A stretch of DNA of 64,000 bases from assembly GCF_900142665.1 (NCBI RefSeq), contig NZ_FRBR01000013.1:1-64000 (forward strand), read 5' to 3'. The notes under the pieces were generated by a model, which did not search any database, had not been told where the DNA came from, and saw only the letters and a program-made list of their open reading frames with translations. A program made the translations under genes and the position numbers. The stretch's first letter is position 1; each line of letters opens with the position of its first letter. Source of the DNA: Roseovarius pacificus (GTDB taxonomy: Bacteria > Pseudomonadota > Alphaproteobacteria > Rhodobacterales > Rhodobacteraceae). Positions 17,003 to 25,307 of the stretch are shown here, piece after piece.

Positions 17003-18757
17003 ATGCCAAGCATGAACAGGTCTACACCCGGCGCGACTGCCGGAATTGCCGATCGTTTGCCCAAATGGCTGGTGCCGAACCTGTCGGGTCTGCATATGGT
17101 GGCGCTGTTCATCGCGCTGCTGCTGATCGGGCTGCTCCTGGTGCCGGTCGCACAGGTGATGATCGTCGCCTTTCAGGATCCGGCAACCGGCGCGGCGACC
17201 TTGCAGAACTTTCTGGATTTTTTCCGCACGTCCCTGTTCCGTGAAAGTTTCTGGAATTCGTTCTATGTGTCGGTCATGTCGGTGGTGGTGGCCACCACGA
17301 TTGCCCTGCCGCTGGCCTATATCACGACCCGGTTTCATTTTGCCGGCTCCGTCCTGATCCAGAGCCTGGGGTTCATTCCGCTGATCATGCCGCCCTTTGT
17401 CGGCGCGGTCGCGATGCAGCTGATCTTTGGGCGCAACGGCACGGTGAACCTGCTTCTGCGCGATTACCTCGGGTTCGACATTCCGTTCATGGAGGGCCTG
17501 AACGGCGTGATCCTCGTGCAGTCGATCCATTATTTCCCGTTCATCCTGATCAACCTGTCGGCATCGCTGCGCAATATCGACCGCTCGATGGAAGAGGCCG
17601 CGCAGAACCTCGGTTCGCACGGCATACGACTGTTCCGGCGGATCGTCTTTCCGCTGGCGATGCCGGGCTATATCGCCGGGGCGGCGCTGGTTTTCATCAA
17701 GGTCTTCGACGATCTGGGAACGCCCCTGCTTCTGAACGTCAACAACATGCTGGCGCCTCAGGCCTATCTGCGGATTTCGTCCATCGGGATCAGCGATCCG
17801 ATGGGATACGTGATTTCTGTCATTCTGGTGGTCTTTTCGGTTCTGTCACTGTGGGCGTCCTTCCTTTTCATGCGCGGCAAGGATTACGCCACGGTCCAGA
17901 AGGGCGGCGGCGGCATGGCCAAGCGCAACCTGAAACCGGCGGAAAAGATGCTGGCCTATGGCGTCGTGATCTTCATCCTGCTGCTGGTCCTGACGCCGCA
18001 TATCGGCCTGACGCTCTTGTCCTTCGGCACGATATGGTCTTTCGCGCCGTTGCCTGACGGCTACACGCTGCAAAACTACGTGACGATGTGGGAAGGCTCC
18101 AAGACCTTCATTCTGAATACCCTGCTCTATGCCGGGATCGCCGCCACAGCAGACGTGATCCTTGGAACGGCGATTGCCTATATCGTGCTGCGTACCAATA
18201 TCTTTGGCCGCAAGGGGCTGGATTACCTGGCGACGGCGGCACTGGCCGTGCCCGGCGTGGTGCTGGGGATCGGGTATCTGCGGACCTTCCACAGCGTCGA
18301 TGTGCCTTTCGTGGGCGAACCGCTGGCCAGCTGGTGGGTGGTCATCGCCCTTGCGCTGATGATCCGCCGCTTGCCCTATGCCCTGCGCGCCTGCATGGCG
18401 GCACTGCAACAGATCAGCCTTGCGCTGGAAGAAGCCGCCGAAAGCCTGGGCGCCACGAAAAAGCGCACCATCTACAAGATCGTCGTGCCACTGATGAAAG
18501 GCGGTCTGCTGGCGGGGTTCGTGACCAGTTTCGCCACTGCGGCTGTCGAACTGTCGGCCACCATCATGCTGGTCAGTTCCAATCAGGATGCGCCGCTGGC
18601 CTATGGCATCTACCTGTTCATGCAGACCCCATCGGGACGCGGGGCAGGGGCCGCGCTTGGCGTGGTGGCGGTGCTGCTGGTGGCGGCTGGCACGCTGGCC
18701 TCCCAGATCATTATCGAACGCGACAAAAAGGCCAAGGCTTCGGCCGATATGCACTGA
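17003..18757 (+). CDS. ABC importer permease, two fused transmembrane domains
   Basis: A 584-residue membrane protein with two BPD_transp_1 domains in one chain, as in AfuB/FbpB-type permeases. Each half carries the EAA cytoplasmic loop that docks onto the ATPase: EEAAQNLGSHGIRLFRRIVFPLAMPG near residue 200 and EEAAESLGATKKRTIYKIVVPLMKGG near residue 475. About twelve hydrophobic helices are visible. AAGGTGG lies five bases before the ATG at 17003; an in-frame GTG nine bases earlier is less well placed. It works with the binding protein at 15596 and the ATPase at 18776. Confidence 0.9.
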   Translation: MPSMNRSTPGATAGIADRLPKWLVPNLSGLHMVALFIALLLIGLLLVPVAQVMIVAFQDPATGAATLQNFLDFFRTSLFRESFWNSFYVSVMSVVVATTIALPLAYITTRFHFAGSVLIQSLGFIPLIMPPFVGAVAMQLIFGRNGTVNLLLRDYLGFDIPFMEGLNGVILVQSIHYFPFILINLSASLRNIDRSMEEAAQNLGSHGIRLFRRIVFPLAMPGYIAGAALVFIKVFDDLGTPLLLNVNNMLAPQAYLRISSIGISDPMGYVISVILVVFSVLSLWASFLFMRGKDYATVQKGGGGMAKRNLKPAEKMLAYGVVIFILLLVLTPHIGLTLLSFGTIWSFAPLPDGYTLQNYVTMWEGSKTFILNTLLYAGIAATADVILGTAIAYIVLRTNIFGRKGLDYLATAALAVPGVVLGIGYLRTFHSVDVPFVGEPLASWWVVIALALMIRRLPYALRACMAALQQISLALEEAAESLGATKKRTIYKIVVPLMKGGLLAGFVTSFATAAVELSATIMLVSSNQDAPLAYGIYLFMQTPSGRGAGAALGVVAVLLVAAGTLASQIIIERDKKAKASADMH

Positions 18758-18775
18758 AAAGGCGGAGACGGAAGA

Positions 18776-19828
18776 ATGGACCAGACCGGCATCAAGATCG
18801 AAGACCTGCACCTGTCATTCGGCGAGACACAGGTCTTGCGCGGCGTGAACCTCGATATTCGCCCCGGAGAGTTTTTCGCCTTTCTCGGCCCGTCCGGGTC
18901 GGGCAAATCCACATTGCTGCGCGCAATTGCCGGGTTCGGCCCGACGCCGCAGGGGCGTATCCTGATCGGGGATCGCGATGTCGTGGGGCTTGACCCGTGG
19001 AAACGCAATGTCGGCATGGTGTTTCAGTCTTACGCCCTCTGGCCGCATATGAGCGTGCGCGACAATGTCGGGTTCGGCCTCAGGGAACGCCGGGTGCCCG
19101 CAAGCCAGATCAGGGGGCGCGTGGATGCGGCGCTGGATCTGGTGGGTCTGGCGCATCTGGCTGATCGCATGCCCAACCAGCTATCGGGCGGGCAGCAACA
19201 GCGCATCGCCCTGGCGCGCACGGTCGTCGTCGAGCCCGAGGTTCTGTTGCTGGACGAACCGCTGTCCAATCTCGATGCGTCGCTGCGGGTGCAGATGCGC
19301 CGCGAACTTCTGCACCTTCAACGCAAGCTGGGCCTGACGACCATTTTCGTGACCCACGATCAGGAAGAGGCGAACACCACATCCGACAGGATGGCGGTTC
19401 TGGATGGTGGTGTGATTCAGCAGGTCGGCACTCCGCAGGAACTGTACGACCGGCCCGCCAATCTGTTCGTCGCGAACTTTCTGGGCACCGCCAATATTTT
19501 TGAGGGCCGGGTCGAGATCGACGGCGAGGCCGCGCGGTTTCACACGAAAACCGGCGAGGTGCTCACGATCCCGGCCTCGGGCAATCTGGACGGCAGCAAC
19601 GTGGTCTTGCGTCCGCAGAACATCTCGATGACACAGGCCCCGGAACCGGATGCCCTGAAAGGCGAGGTGCTGCACCGCGAATTTCTGGGTAGTCAGATCC
19701 GGTATCTGGTCAAGGTCGCGGGCACCGAGATTGTCGTCGATCAAAGCCACAGCGCCGGGCGGGACTGGTTCGATCCGGGGGCACAGGTACATCTGGTCGC
19801 CAATACCTCGAGCGCGGTTATTCTCTGA
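18776..19828 (+). CDS. ABC importer ATP-binding protein (AfuC/FbpC-like)
   Basis: A 350-residue ATPase. Walker A is GPSGSGKST (about 38-46), the Q-loop is MVFQSYALWPHM, the signature is LSGGQQQR, and Walker B is VLLLDEPLSNLD with the switch histidine in FVTHDQEEA. The C-terminal 110 residues form a TOBE-like regulatory domain (GEVLHREFLGSQIRYLVKVAG), usual for the Fe(III)/spermidine/sugar subfamily. It is preceded by GGAGACGGAAG and lies 18 bases after the permease stop. Confidence 0.92.
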   Translation: MDQTGIKIEDLHLSFGETQVLRGVNLDIRPGEFFAFLGPSGSGKSTLLRAIAGFGPTPQGRILIGDRDVVGLDPWKRNVGMVFQSYALWPHMSVRDNVGFGLRERRVPASQIRGRVDAALDLVGLAHLADRMPNQLSGGQQQRIALARTVVVEPEVLLLDEPLSNLDASLRVQMRRELLHLQRKLGLTTIFVTHDQEEANTTSDRMAVLDGGVIQQVGTPQELYDRPANLFVANFLGTANIFEGRVEIDGEAARFHTKTGEVLTIPASGNLDGSNVVLRPQNISMTQAPEPDALKGEVLHREFLGSQIRYLVKVAGTEIVVDQSHSAGRDWFDPGAQVHLVANTSSAVIL

Positions 19829-19848
19829 AACTAATACAGGCAGTCAAA

Positions 19849-20427
19849 ATGAACCCCAGTCCCGATGTCTACCTTTTGCGGCATGGCGAAACCGTCTGGA
19901 ACAAGGCGAGCCGCATTCAGGGTCAGATGAATTCCGACCTGACCGATCTGGGCCGCGAGCAGGCACAAGCACAGGCCGGTATTCTCAAACGGCTGGAGAT
20001 CGGGCTGGACGATATCGGACTGTTTTGCAGCCCCCTCACCAGAACCCGTGAAACCGCCGCGCTTGCGCTCGAGGGGCGGGACTGCACCATCGACGACCGC
20101 CTGATCGAAATCGGATGCGGTGCCTGGGAAGGGCTGACCCCTGCCGAACGCGCCGCCCGCGATCCCGAGATCGTGGCGCGCTGCAAAACGGATCTCGACC
20201 TGTATTTCAACGCACCGGGCAACGAGGGGCTCCCGGCGGTTCAGGCGCGGATCGCTGCGTTTCTGGCCGACCTGACCGGCCCCGCCGTGATCGTGTCGCA
20301 TAAGGTGGCGCTGATCGTCATGCGCGGCCTGTTGACGGGCCTGCCAGACGAGAGGCTATCCGAACTGACCTCCCGGCAAGGAACCGTGATCCATATCAGC
20401 GGCGGGCGGGAACGGCATTACGAGTGA
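19849..20427 (+). CDS. Histidine phosphatase (phosphoglycerate mutase-like)
   Basis: A 192-residue member of the histidine phosphatase superfamily. The phospho-accepting motif is LLRHGETVWN, with H12 as the nucleophile; the second conserved histidine is in VIVSHKVALIVMRGLL, and the general-acid region is GAWEGLTPAER. It follows the importer ATPase by 20 bases and is probably the last gene of that operon. The family dephosphorylates small phosphate esters, so a role in processing the imported organophosphate is plausible but unproven; it could also be a general phosphatase. Confidence 0.85.
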   Translation: MNPSPDVYLLRHGETVWNKASRIQGQMNSDLTDLGREQAQAQAGILKRLEIGLDDIGLFCSPLTRTRETAALALEGRDCTIDDRLIEIGCGAWEGLTPAERAARDPEIVARCKTDLDLYFNAPGNEGLPAVQARIAAFLADLTGPAVIVSHKVALIVMRGLLTGLPDERLSELTSRQGTVIHISGGRERHYE

Positions 20428-20468
20428 CCTGTGTCTGGAAGTTTGGGGCTGTTTTACAGGCAAGTTCA

Positions 20469-21752
20469 TCACAAATCCTTGTCTTGGGGGCGGGTAAGAT
20501 GCTGCCTGATATCGTTAAGAATCCGGATATGCGCCACCTGCGGTGAGAAATGAGACTGTTGCAGTTTCCGCAGGGTCGCGCCTGTCTTATCGGCATCTGC
20601 CGGATCGGAAAGGAACCGGTCGCATGAGTCGATGAATTCAGCTGCGTTTCCGGCGATTGCGAGATGATGTTCGATTTCCGGGCCATATCCACGAGAGGAA
20701 TGACGCATTACCGCGACAGGCCTGCCGAACGCGCATGCCTCGATGACCTTGATCTTCGATCCGCCGCCTTCCAGTACCGGGGCGATCACAAGTCGCGCAC
20801 GGGCATATTCCGCTGCAAGGTCTGGTGCATATCCAATGACATCGAACCCGTCTGACTCATGGAAGAAACGTGTTTTCTTCGACCAGTTTCCCATGCCCAC
20901 CAGACGAAAGCGCGCGTTGGGGTGGCGGCGTCTGATCTCAGGCCAGCATTCGCGCAGGAACCAACGCACCCCCTCGACATTGGGTCTGTGTCCGGCAATG
21001 CCAACGAAAAGAACGTCACGCGCGGAAGAGGGCGGGGGGAGTGTTCCATTTTCCACCGTGACAAAGGATACGTTCCTGAGAACGGATGAAGGAACGATTT
21101 CGAAATCCCTGGCGTCTTCTTCCGAGGCGAACCAGGCATGTGTCGCGCCGGTTAGCCGACTGCGCATCAGCGATCGGATTCGTTTCAGAACCAGAACATC
21201 CAGGAGCCGTTGCATAAACGGTATCCGGATCGCCTGATTGACGCTGGAGCCAAGTCGCTGATCGTCGCGGTCGTCCACATCTACCATGACCAGTCGTGCG
21301 CCAGGGGTGGTGTTGGTGATGCCTGACAGGCTGAATGGCCTGAAATACCGGAAAACGACGGCTGCGGGCTGCTCGACCAGACGGTCGCGGATCATGTTAT
21401 GTGTTACCGGATCATACCGGTAATTCCGGGAAACGAAAATGTATCGTCCCAACGCACCAAGCAATTTTTCCGTCATCGGGCGTTTGCTGGCCACCTCGCT
21501 TCGGGTGCCTGTCTGCCATATGCCATCATGATCGGGAAAGGTTTCTGTGATACGGGTGGGTTCGGACTTTCCCACAATCACAATACGTGTCGGCCCCATA
21601 CTTTTCAGCGCCGCATACAGGATCGCGGATCGTTGTCCGGCCCCGCGTGTAGGGCCTAGGGCCGTGTCGGGAACGACCAGAACGAACGCCTCGGGCTCAG
21701 AGGCCGGGGCAGGAAGATCGTCAGGGGGTTGTGTCGCTGCCCGTTTACGCAT
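20469..21752 (-). CDS. Glycosyltransferase, GT4-like
   Basis: A 427-residue GT-B glycosyltransferase. The C-terminal nucleotide-sugar domain shows VLFVGIAGHRPNVEGVRWFL near the middle, RLVGMGNWSK, and then the GT4-type loop LVIAPVLEGGGSKIKVIEACAFGRPVA, where one expects the E(x7)E nucleotide-binding motif. The N-terminus (LGPTRGAGQRSAILYAAL) resembles the acceptor domain start of this class. It overlaps the end of the pyruvyltransferase-like gene by eight bases on the same strand, so they are coupled. Donor and acceptor sugars are unknown. Confidence 0.78.
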   Translation of the reverse strand: MRKRAATQPPDDLPAPASEPEAFVLVVPDTALGPTRGAGQRSAILYAALKSMGPTRIVIVGKSEPTRITETFPDHDGIWQTGTRSEVASKRPMTEKLLGALGRYIFVSRNYRYDPVTHNMIRDRLVEQPAAVVFRYFRPFSLSGITNTTPGARLVMVDVDDRDDQRLGSSVNQAIRIPFMQRLLDVLVLKRIRSLMRSRLTGATHAWFASEEDARDFEIVPSSVLRNVSFVTVENGTLPPPSSARDVLFVGIAGHRPNVEGVRWFLRECWPEIRRRHPNARFRLVGMGNWSKKTRFFHESDGFDVIGYAPDLAAEYARARLVIAPVLEGGGSKIKVIEACAFGRPVAVMRHSSRGYGPEIEHHLAIAGNAAEFIDSCDRFLSDPADADKTGATLRKLQQSHFSPQVAHIRILNDIRQHLTRPQDKDL

Positions 21753-22602
21753 GGTATGTTTTCAGTTGATAGGCTTTCTCCTGAATCCGATCCTGAGCGC
21801 GCGTCAGGTTGGCATCGGTGCTGAGATGCCAGTCGGGCCGGGCCAGGATGCGTTCAAAACACTGACGGGTTCGGCGCTCGACGATGGGCTGCAAACGCCA
21901 TCGGTTCGCCCTGTTCAGCAACATTGGTAATATCGGCAGAGTTTCATGTATCCGGGCGTCTATGGCAAGGCTTTGCATCCAGTCGGACCATTTGAACCGG
22001 CTGGTGCGCCCTTCTTCAAGGACATTCAGAATACGGCAGCCTGTCCACGGGATGCGATAGGCATCGGCTACGATCGCGCCATGCATGGCCTCGCAGATCA
22101 CATGGCTGCATGTCCGCAATTCCGACAAAAATGTCTCGACTGGCAAAGTCGTGGGGATTTCCACAAGCCCCAGATCGTCAAGCATCGCGGAGAATGCCGG
22201 AGAAGATGTTTTGAAATAAGGTACAAAGCCGATCCTGTCGGAGTGTTGCTTTGTCGGGTCGTTGAAATGGCGGGGCATCAAAATGGCCGGATCGGAAATA
22301 TACTCCGCATTATATCCCATCTTTTCAAGGGCGCGTGCACTGTTGGGGCCACGAACAAAGGCAATATGAGTGTCCTTCGGCAAACGGGCCAGTCCACGGC
22401 CATTGCGCATTCCCGATCCGAATACGACAAGGCGTTGCAGGTCTTCCGGTATATGACCGTCCGTCAATATCGACCCGATGCCAAGAAAACGCTCAGTAGG
22501 GTCATCGTCGAAAAAACCTTCTCCGAAAACCCGCGGCCACAGATCGGCGTTCAGGTCGTCACCGAAATTGCCTCTCCGGGACTTCCAGTAATACAGATGC
22601 AT
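21745..22602 (-). CDS. Polysaccharide pyruvyltransferase-family protein
   Basis: A 285-residue protein of the polysaccharide pyruvyl transferase family (Pfam PS_pyruv_trans), which places ketal-linked pyruvate on sugars of surface polymers. Diagnostic stretches are the N-terminal YWKSRRGNFGDDLN, FLGIGSIL near 42, VRGPNSARALEKMG near 87, YISDPAILMP, and the C-terminal SHVICEAMHGAIVADAYRIPW. GGGAGA precedes the ATG. It lies between the MsbA-like exporter and the GT4 gene on the minus strand, all apparently in one operon. Confidence 0.82.
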   Translation of the reverse strand: MHLYYWKSRRGNFGDDLNADLWPRVFGEGFFDDDPTERFLGIGSILTDGHIPEDLQRLVVFGSGMRNGRGLARLPKDTHIAFVRGPNSARALEKMGYNAEYISDPAILMPRHFNDPTKQHSDRIGFVPYFKTSSPAFSAMLDDLGLVEIPTTLPVETFLSELRTCSHVICEAMHGAIVADAYRIPWTGCRILNVLEEGRTSRFKWSDWMQSLAIDARIHETLPILPMLLNRANRWRLQPIVERRTRQCFERILARPDWHLSTDANLTRAQDRIQEKAYQLKTYHA

Positions 22603-22670
22603 GAAAGGTCTCCCAAAAATGCCGGACCGAAGCCCCGGTCAAAACGGTGGTGGCATCGCCGCCGGGGCTC

Positions 22671-24473
22671 TTATCCGACGGCCATTTTGCGGAAAGTTTC
22701 GCTGCGGTCGACCAGTTGGTCATAGGTGCCGGAGGCCTGAACATTGCCGTGTTCCATCAGGAAAATCTGATCGCAGTTGCGGATCGTAGTCAGGCGGTGG
22801 GCGATCATGATGACGGTTTTGGTATTGCGGATGCGTTGGACGGCATCCATCACGGCGCGTTCGGTCAGGTTGTCGAGGGCTGAAGTCGCCTCGTCCAGGA
22901 TCAGCAGGGACGGATCGTGATAGAGCGCGCGCGCGATGCCGATCCGCTGGCGTTGGCCGCCCGAAAGGCGCACGCCTCGTTCTCCGACGATGGTGTCGTA
23001 TTGGTTGGGCATCTCGCTCATGACGAAATCATGCAGCGCGGCGGTGCGCGCGGCGCGTTCCACGGCACCCATGTCGATGGCCTCGGGGGGGACGCCAAAG
23101 GCGATGTTCTGCGCAACGGTCGAATCCGTCAGGTAGATGCTTTGCGGGACGTAGCCGATGGAGCGGCGCCACAGATGCAAGTTGTCAGCTGTCAACGGTT
23201 CGCCATCGACTAAAATCTGGCCCGAATCCGGCGTGAGAAGCCCCAGGATGATATCCACCACCGTGGTTTTTCCCGCACCCGTGCCGCCGACGATGCCGAT
23301 CGTGCTGAGGGCTGGGATTTCCAGATTCAAGTCCTGTACAGCGGGCCGTCCGCCAGAAACGTAGGAGAAACTGAGCTCCTTGAGAACCAATCGTTCGTTC
23401 AGCCGCAACATATCGTCCGGGTCAGTCATGCCGGGACGATCCGTGATATGAGTGACCGCGTCCATATAGTCGGTGTGGATATGGTCCAGAATGGGCTTGG
23501 CGCTGCGGATCGAGGCAAGTGCGCCATAAATCTGTTGCATCGCCGGGAGCAGTCGCATGGCGGAGGCTCCGAATACCCCGAGTGTCGGTATGACGGCGGC
23601 AAGGTTGCCTTCATTGCGCAGCAGCATAACCAGAACGATTCCGATCAGTGTTGCAAAGGTCAGGCCCTCCAGTGCGAACCGGGGTATCTGGCTCATGACT
23701 TGTGCCAAAGCTGCGTTTTGGGCCAGTGCACGGGCGGGTGGACGGAACCGTTCAACATAGCTTTGTTCCAGCGACATCAGTTTGACCTCCTTGAAGCCGC
23801 CTGTCGCCTCGTGGGTCAGGCGAAAACGCTCCTGATTGGCCTGAAGCTGGTGCTTGCCGACAAGAAGCAGTTTCTTGCGAAGGCTGATGTAAACGAGGCC
23901 ATACCCCCCGCTGAGAACCAATGCGACCACCACTGCGACGACAGGGTCGATAACGATCAGGAAGCCGATGATCGTCAGCGTGAGAATGGTGTTTGCCAGT
24001 AGTCGCCCGCCGGGGCCGACGATTTTGGTGACTACATTCTGTACTTCGACCAGAACGCTTTTGGCGATATCGGCGCCATTGCGTTCCAGAAACCATTCGT
24101 AGGGTTGGTGCAGATATGCCTGCAACAGACGGCTTGAGATGGAATAGCCACGCATTGTAGCAAAGCGGGTCACCATATAGGTGCCGGCTGCTTTGATCGC
24201 GAGGCTCAGGATCATAACCAGCAGAACGGCCACGGACAGGGCGACCTGGAAGTTGAAAGTGCCGCTGAAGCCAAAGGTTTCGTAAGCCCAGCCGAGGTAC
24301 TGATTTTCAAATAGTCTTTGGGGTTCGGACAAGACACGCAACAGGATCAGAAAGGTCGAAAGCCCGAAGACCTCGGCAAATGCCACGAGAATCATCATGA
24401 GGGTCAGAAGAAGGAATTTTCTTTGTTCCGCAGGGGTGAACAAAGCCATTACTTTTTTGAAAACATCAATCAT
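22671..24473 (-). CDS. MsbA-like ABC exporter (fused permease and ATPase)
   Basis: A 600-residue half-transporter with an N-terminal six-helix ABC exporter domain (about 20-310) and a C-terminal ATPase. It has Walker A GGTGAGKTT, the Q-loop IGYVPQSIYL, the signature RLSGGQRQR and Walker B SLLILDEATSALDN. It resembles PglK/MsbA-type flippases of lipid-linked oligosaccharides or lipid A. Position at the head of a minus-strand operon with a pyruvyltransferase and a GT4 supports glycolipid translocation. ATG at 24473 is preferred to a TTG at 24494. The 250 bases upstream are AT-rich and hold divergent promoters. Confidence 0.85.
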   Translation of the reverse strand: MIDVFKKVMALFTPAEQRKFLLLTLMMILVAFAEVFGLSTFLILLRVLSEPQRLFENQYLGWAYETFGFSGTFNFQVALSVAVLLVMILSLAIKAAGTYMVTRFATMRGYSISSRLLQAYLHQPYEWFLERNGADIAKSVLVEVQNVVTKIVGPGGRLLANTILTLTIIGFLIVIDPVVAVVVALVLSGGYGLVYISLRKKLLLVGKHQLQANQERFRLTHEATGGFKEVKLMSLEQSYVERFRPPARALAQNAALAQVMSQIPRFALEGLTFATLIGIVLVMLLRNEGNLAAVIPTLGVFGASAMRLLPAMQQIYGALASIRSAKPILDHIHTDYMDAVTHITDRPGMTDPDDMLRLNERLVLKELSFSYVSGGRPAVQDLNLEIPALSTIGIVGGTGAGKTTVVDIILGLLTPDSGQILVDGEPLTADNLHLWRRSIGYVPQSIYLTDSTVAQNIAFGVPPEAIDMGAVERAARTAALHDFVMSEMPNQYDTIVGERGVRLSGGQRQRIGIARALYHDPSLLILDEATSALDNLTERAVMDAVQRIRNTKTVIMIAHRLTTIRNCDQIFLMEHGNVQASGTYDQLVDRSETFRKMAVG

Positions 24474-24726
24474 ATCAAGCGTCCATATCCGCAAAACCGG
24501 ATAGTCGCCTCTTGTGGCTTTGATAGGGCATGCCCGTGGCAGAGCAATGCGCGTTGGAAAAGACCATGGCCGATTTCCGTAATTTGATGGAGATTAAGCG
24601 TATAAATACTGATTTCATATGTATGTAATTTAACCGAGATTGTAGCAAAGTTCACTACCAGCTTGGACCGGTTCAAATACTGTGGAAAGCTATTTAAGCA
24701 TGAAATGCACTTCAGGTTCCTAATTA

Positions 24727-25254
24727 ATGAACAAAATTCAACCAGAGCAACCAGCGGTTTCCGCTACCACGCCAGACCAAAGTCGCGAACAGCCCCGTAA
24801 GTTGTGGGACCCATCGCGCAGGTTGTTGCGCAGTATTCGAAGATATCAGGCCGCGCGGGCGCGTGGTGGTTGGCTCGCGTGGCTGATGTGCAAGGTTTAT
24901 AGTCAGACATTCCGCTTTTGGACAATTATCACTCAGGCCGAATTGCCACTGAACGGCGATCTGGGCGGGGGCCTGATGCTGCCGCATCCCAATGGCGTCG
25001 TGGTTCACCCAAAGGCAAAAGTCGGTCCCAACTGCATTCTTTTTCAGCAGGTTACTCTTGGCACCTCGGGCAACGGCCCCGGTGCGCCCGTGATCGGCGG
25101 GGGGGTGGATATCGGGGCAGGGGCCAAGGTGCTGGGGCCGGTGACCATTGGCGATCATGCCGTCATAGGGGCGAATGCCGTGGTGACGCAGGACATACCC
25201 GAAGGCGCGATTGCCGCGGGTGTGCCCGCGCGCATCATCGGGAAACGCTGGTAG
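24727..25254 (+). CDS. Serine/polysaccharide O-acetyltransferase (left-handed beta-helix)
   Basis: A 175-residue hexapeptide-repeat acetyltransferase of the CysE-like group. The repeats are visible in PLNGDLGGGLMLPHPNGVVVHPKAKVGPNCILF, and the CoA-binding coil ends with GANAVVTQDIPEGAIAAGVPARIIG. The histidine of the LPHPNGVVVHP loop is the likely catalytic base. It lacks the long N-terminal helical domain of true serine acetyltransferases, and its neighbours are EPS genes, so O-acetylation of a polysaccharide is more likely than cysteine synthesis. It is the first gene of a plus-strand run ending near 29.2 kb. Confidence 0.8.
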   Translation: MNKIQPEQPAVSATTPDQSREQPRKLWDPSRRLLRSIRRYQAARARGGWLAWLMCKVYSQTFRFWTIITQAELPLNGDLGGGLMLPHPNGVVVHPKAKVGPNCILFQQVTLGTSGNGPGAPVIGGGVDIGAGAKVLGPVTIGDHAVIGANAVVTQDIPEGAIAAGVPARIIGKRW

Positions 25255-25307
25255 GCCTGTCATGAAAACGCTTGGCATGTCGCGGTAAGATCGGACAGAC
25301 TTGGCCC

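Noticed and set aside
24474..24726. Possible tRNA-like GGTTCAAAT near 24671
   Set aside because: No acceptor stem or anticodon arm can be folded around it; the region is an AT-rich divergent promoter gap.
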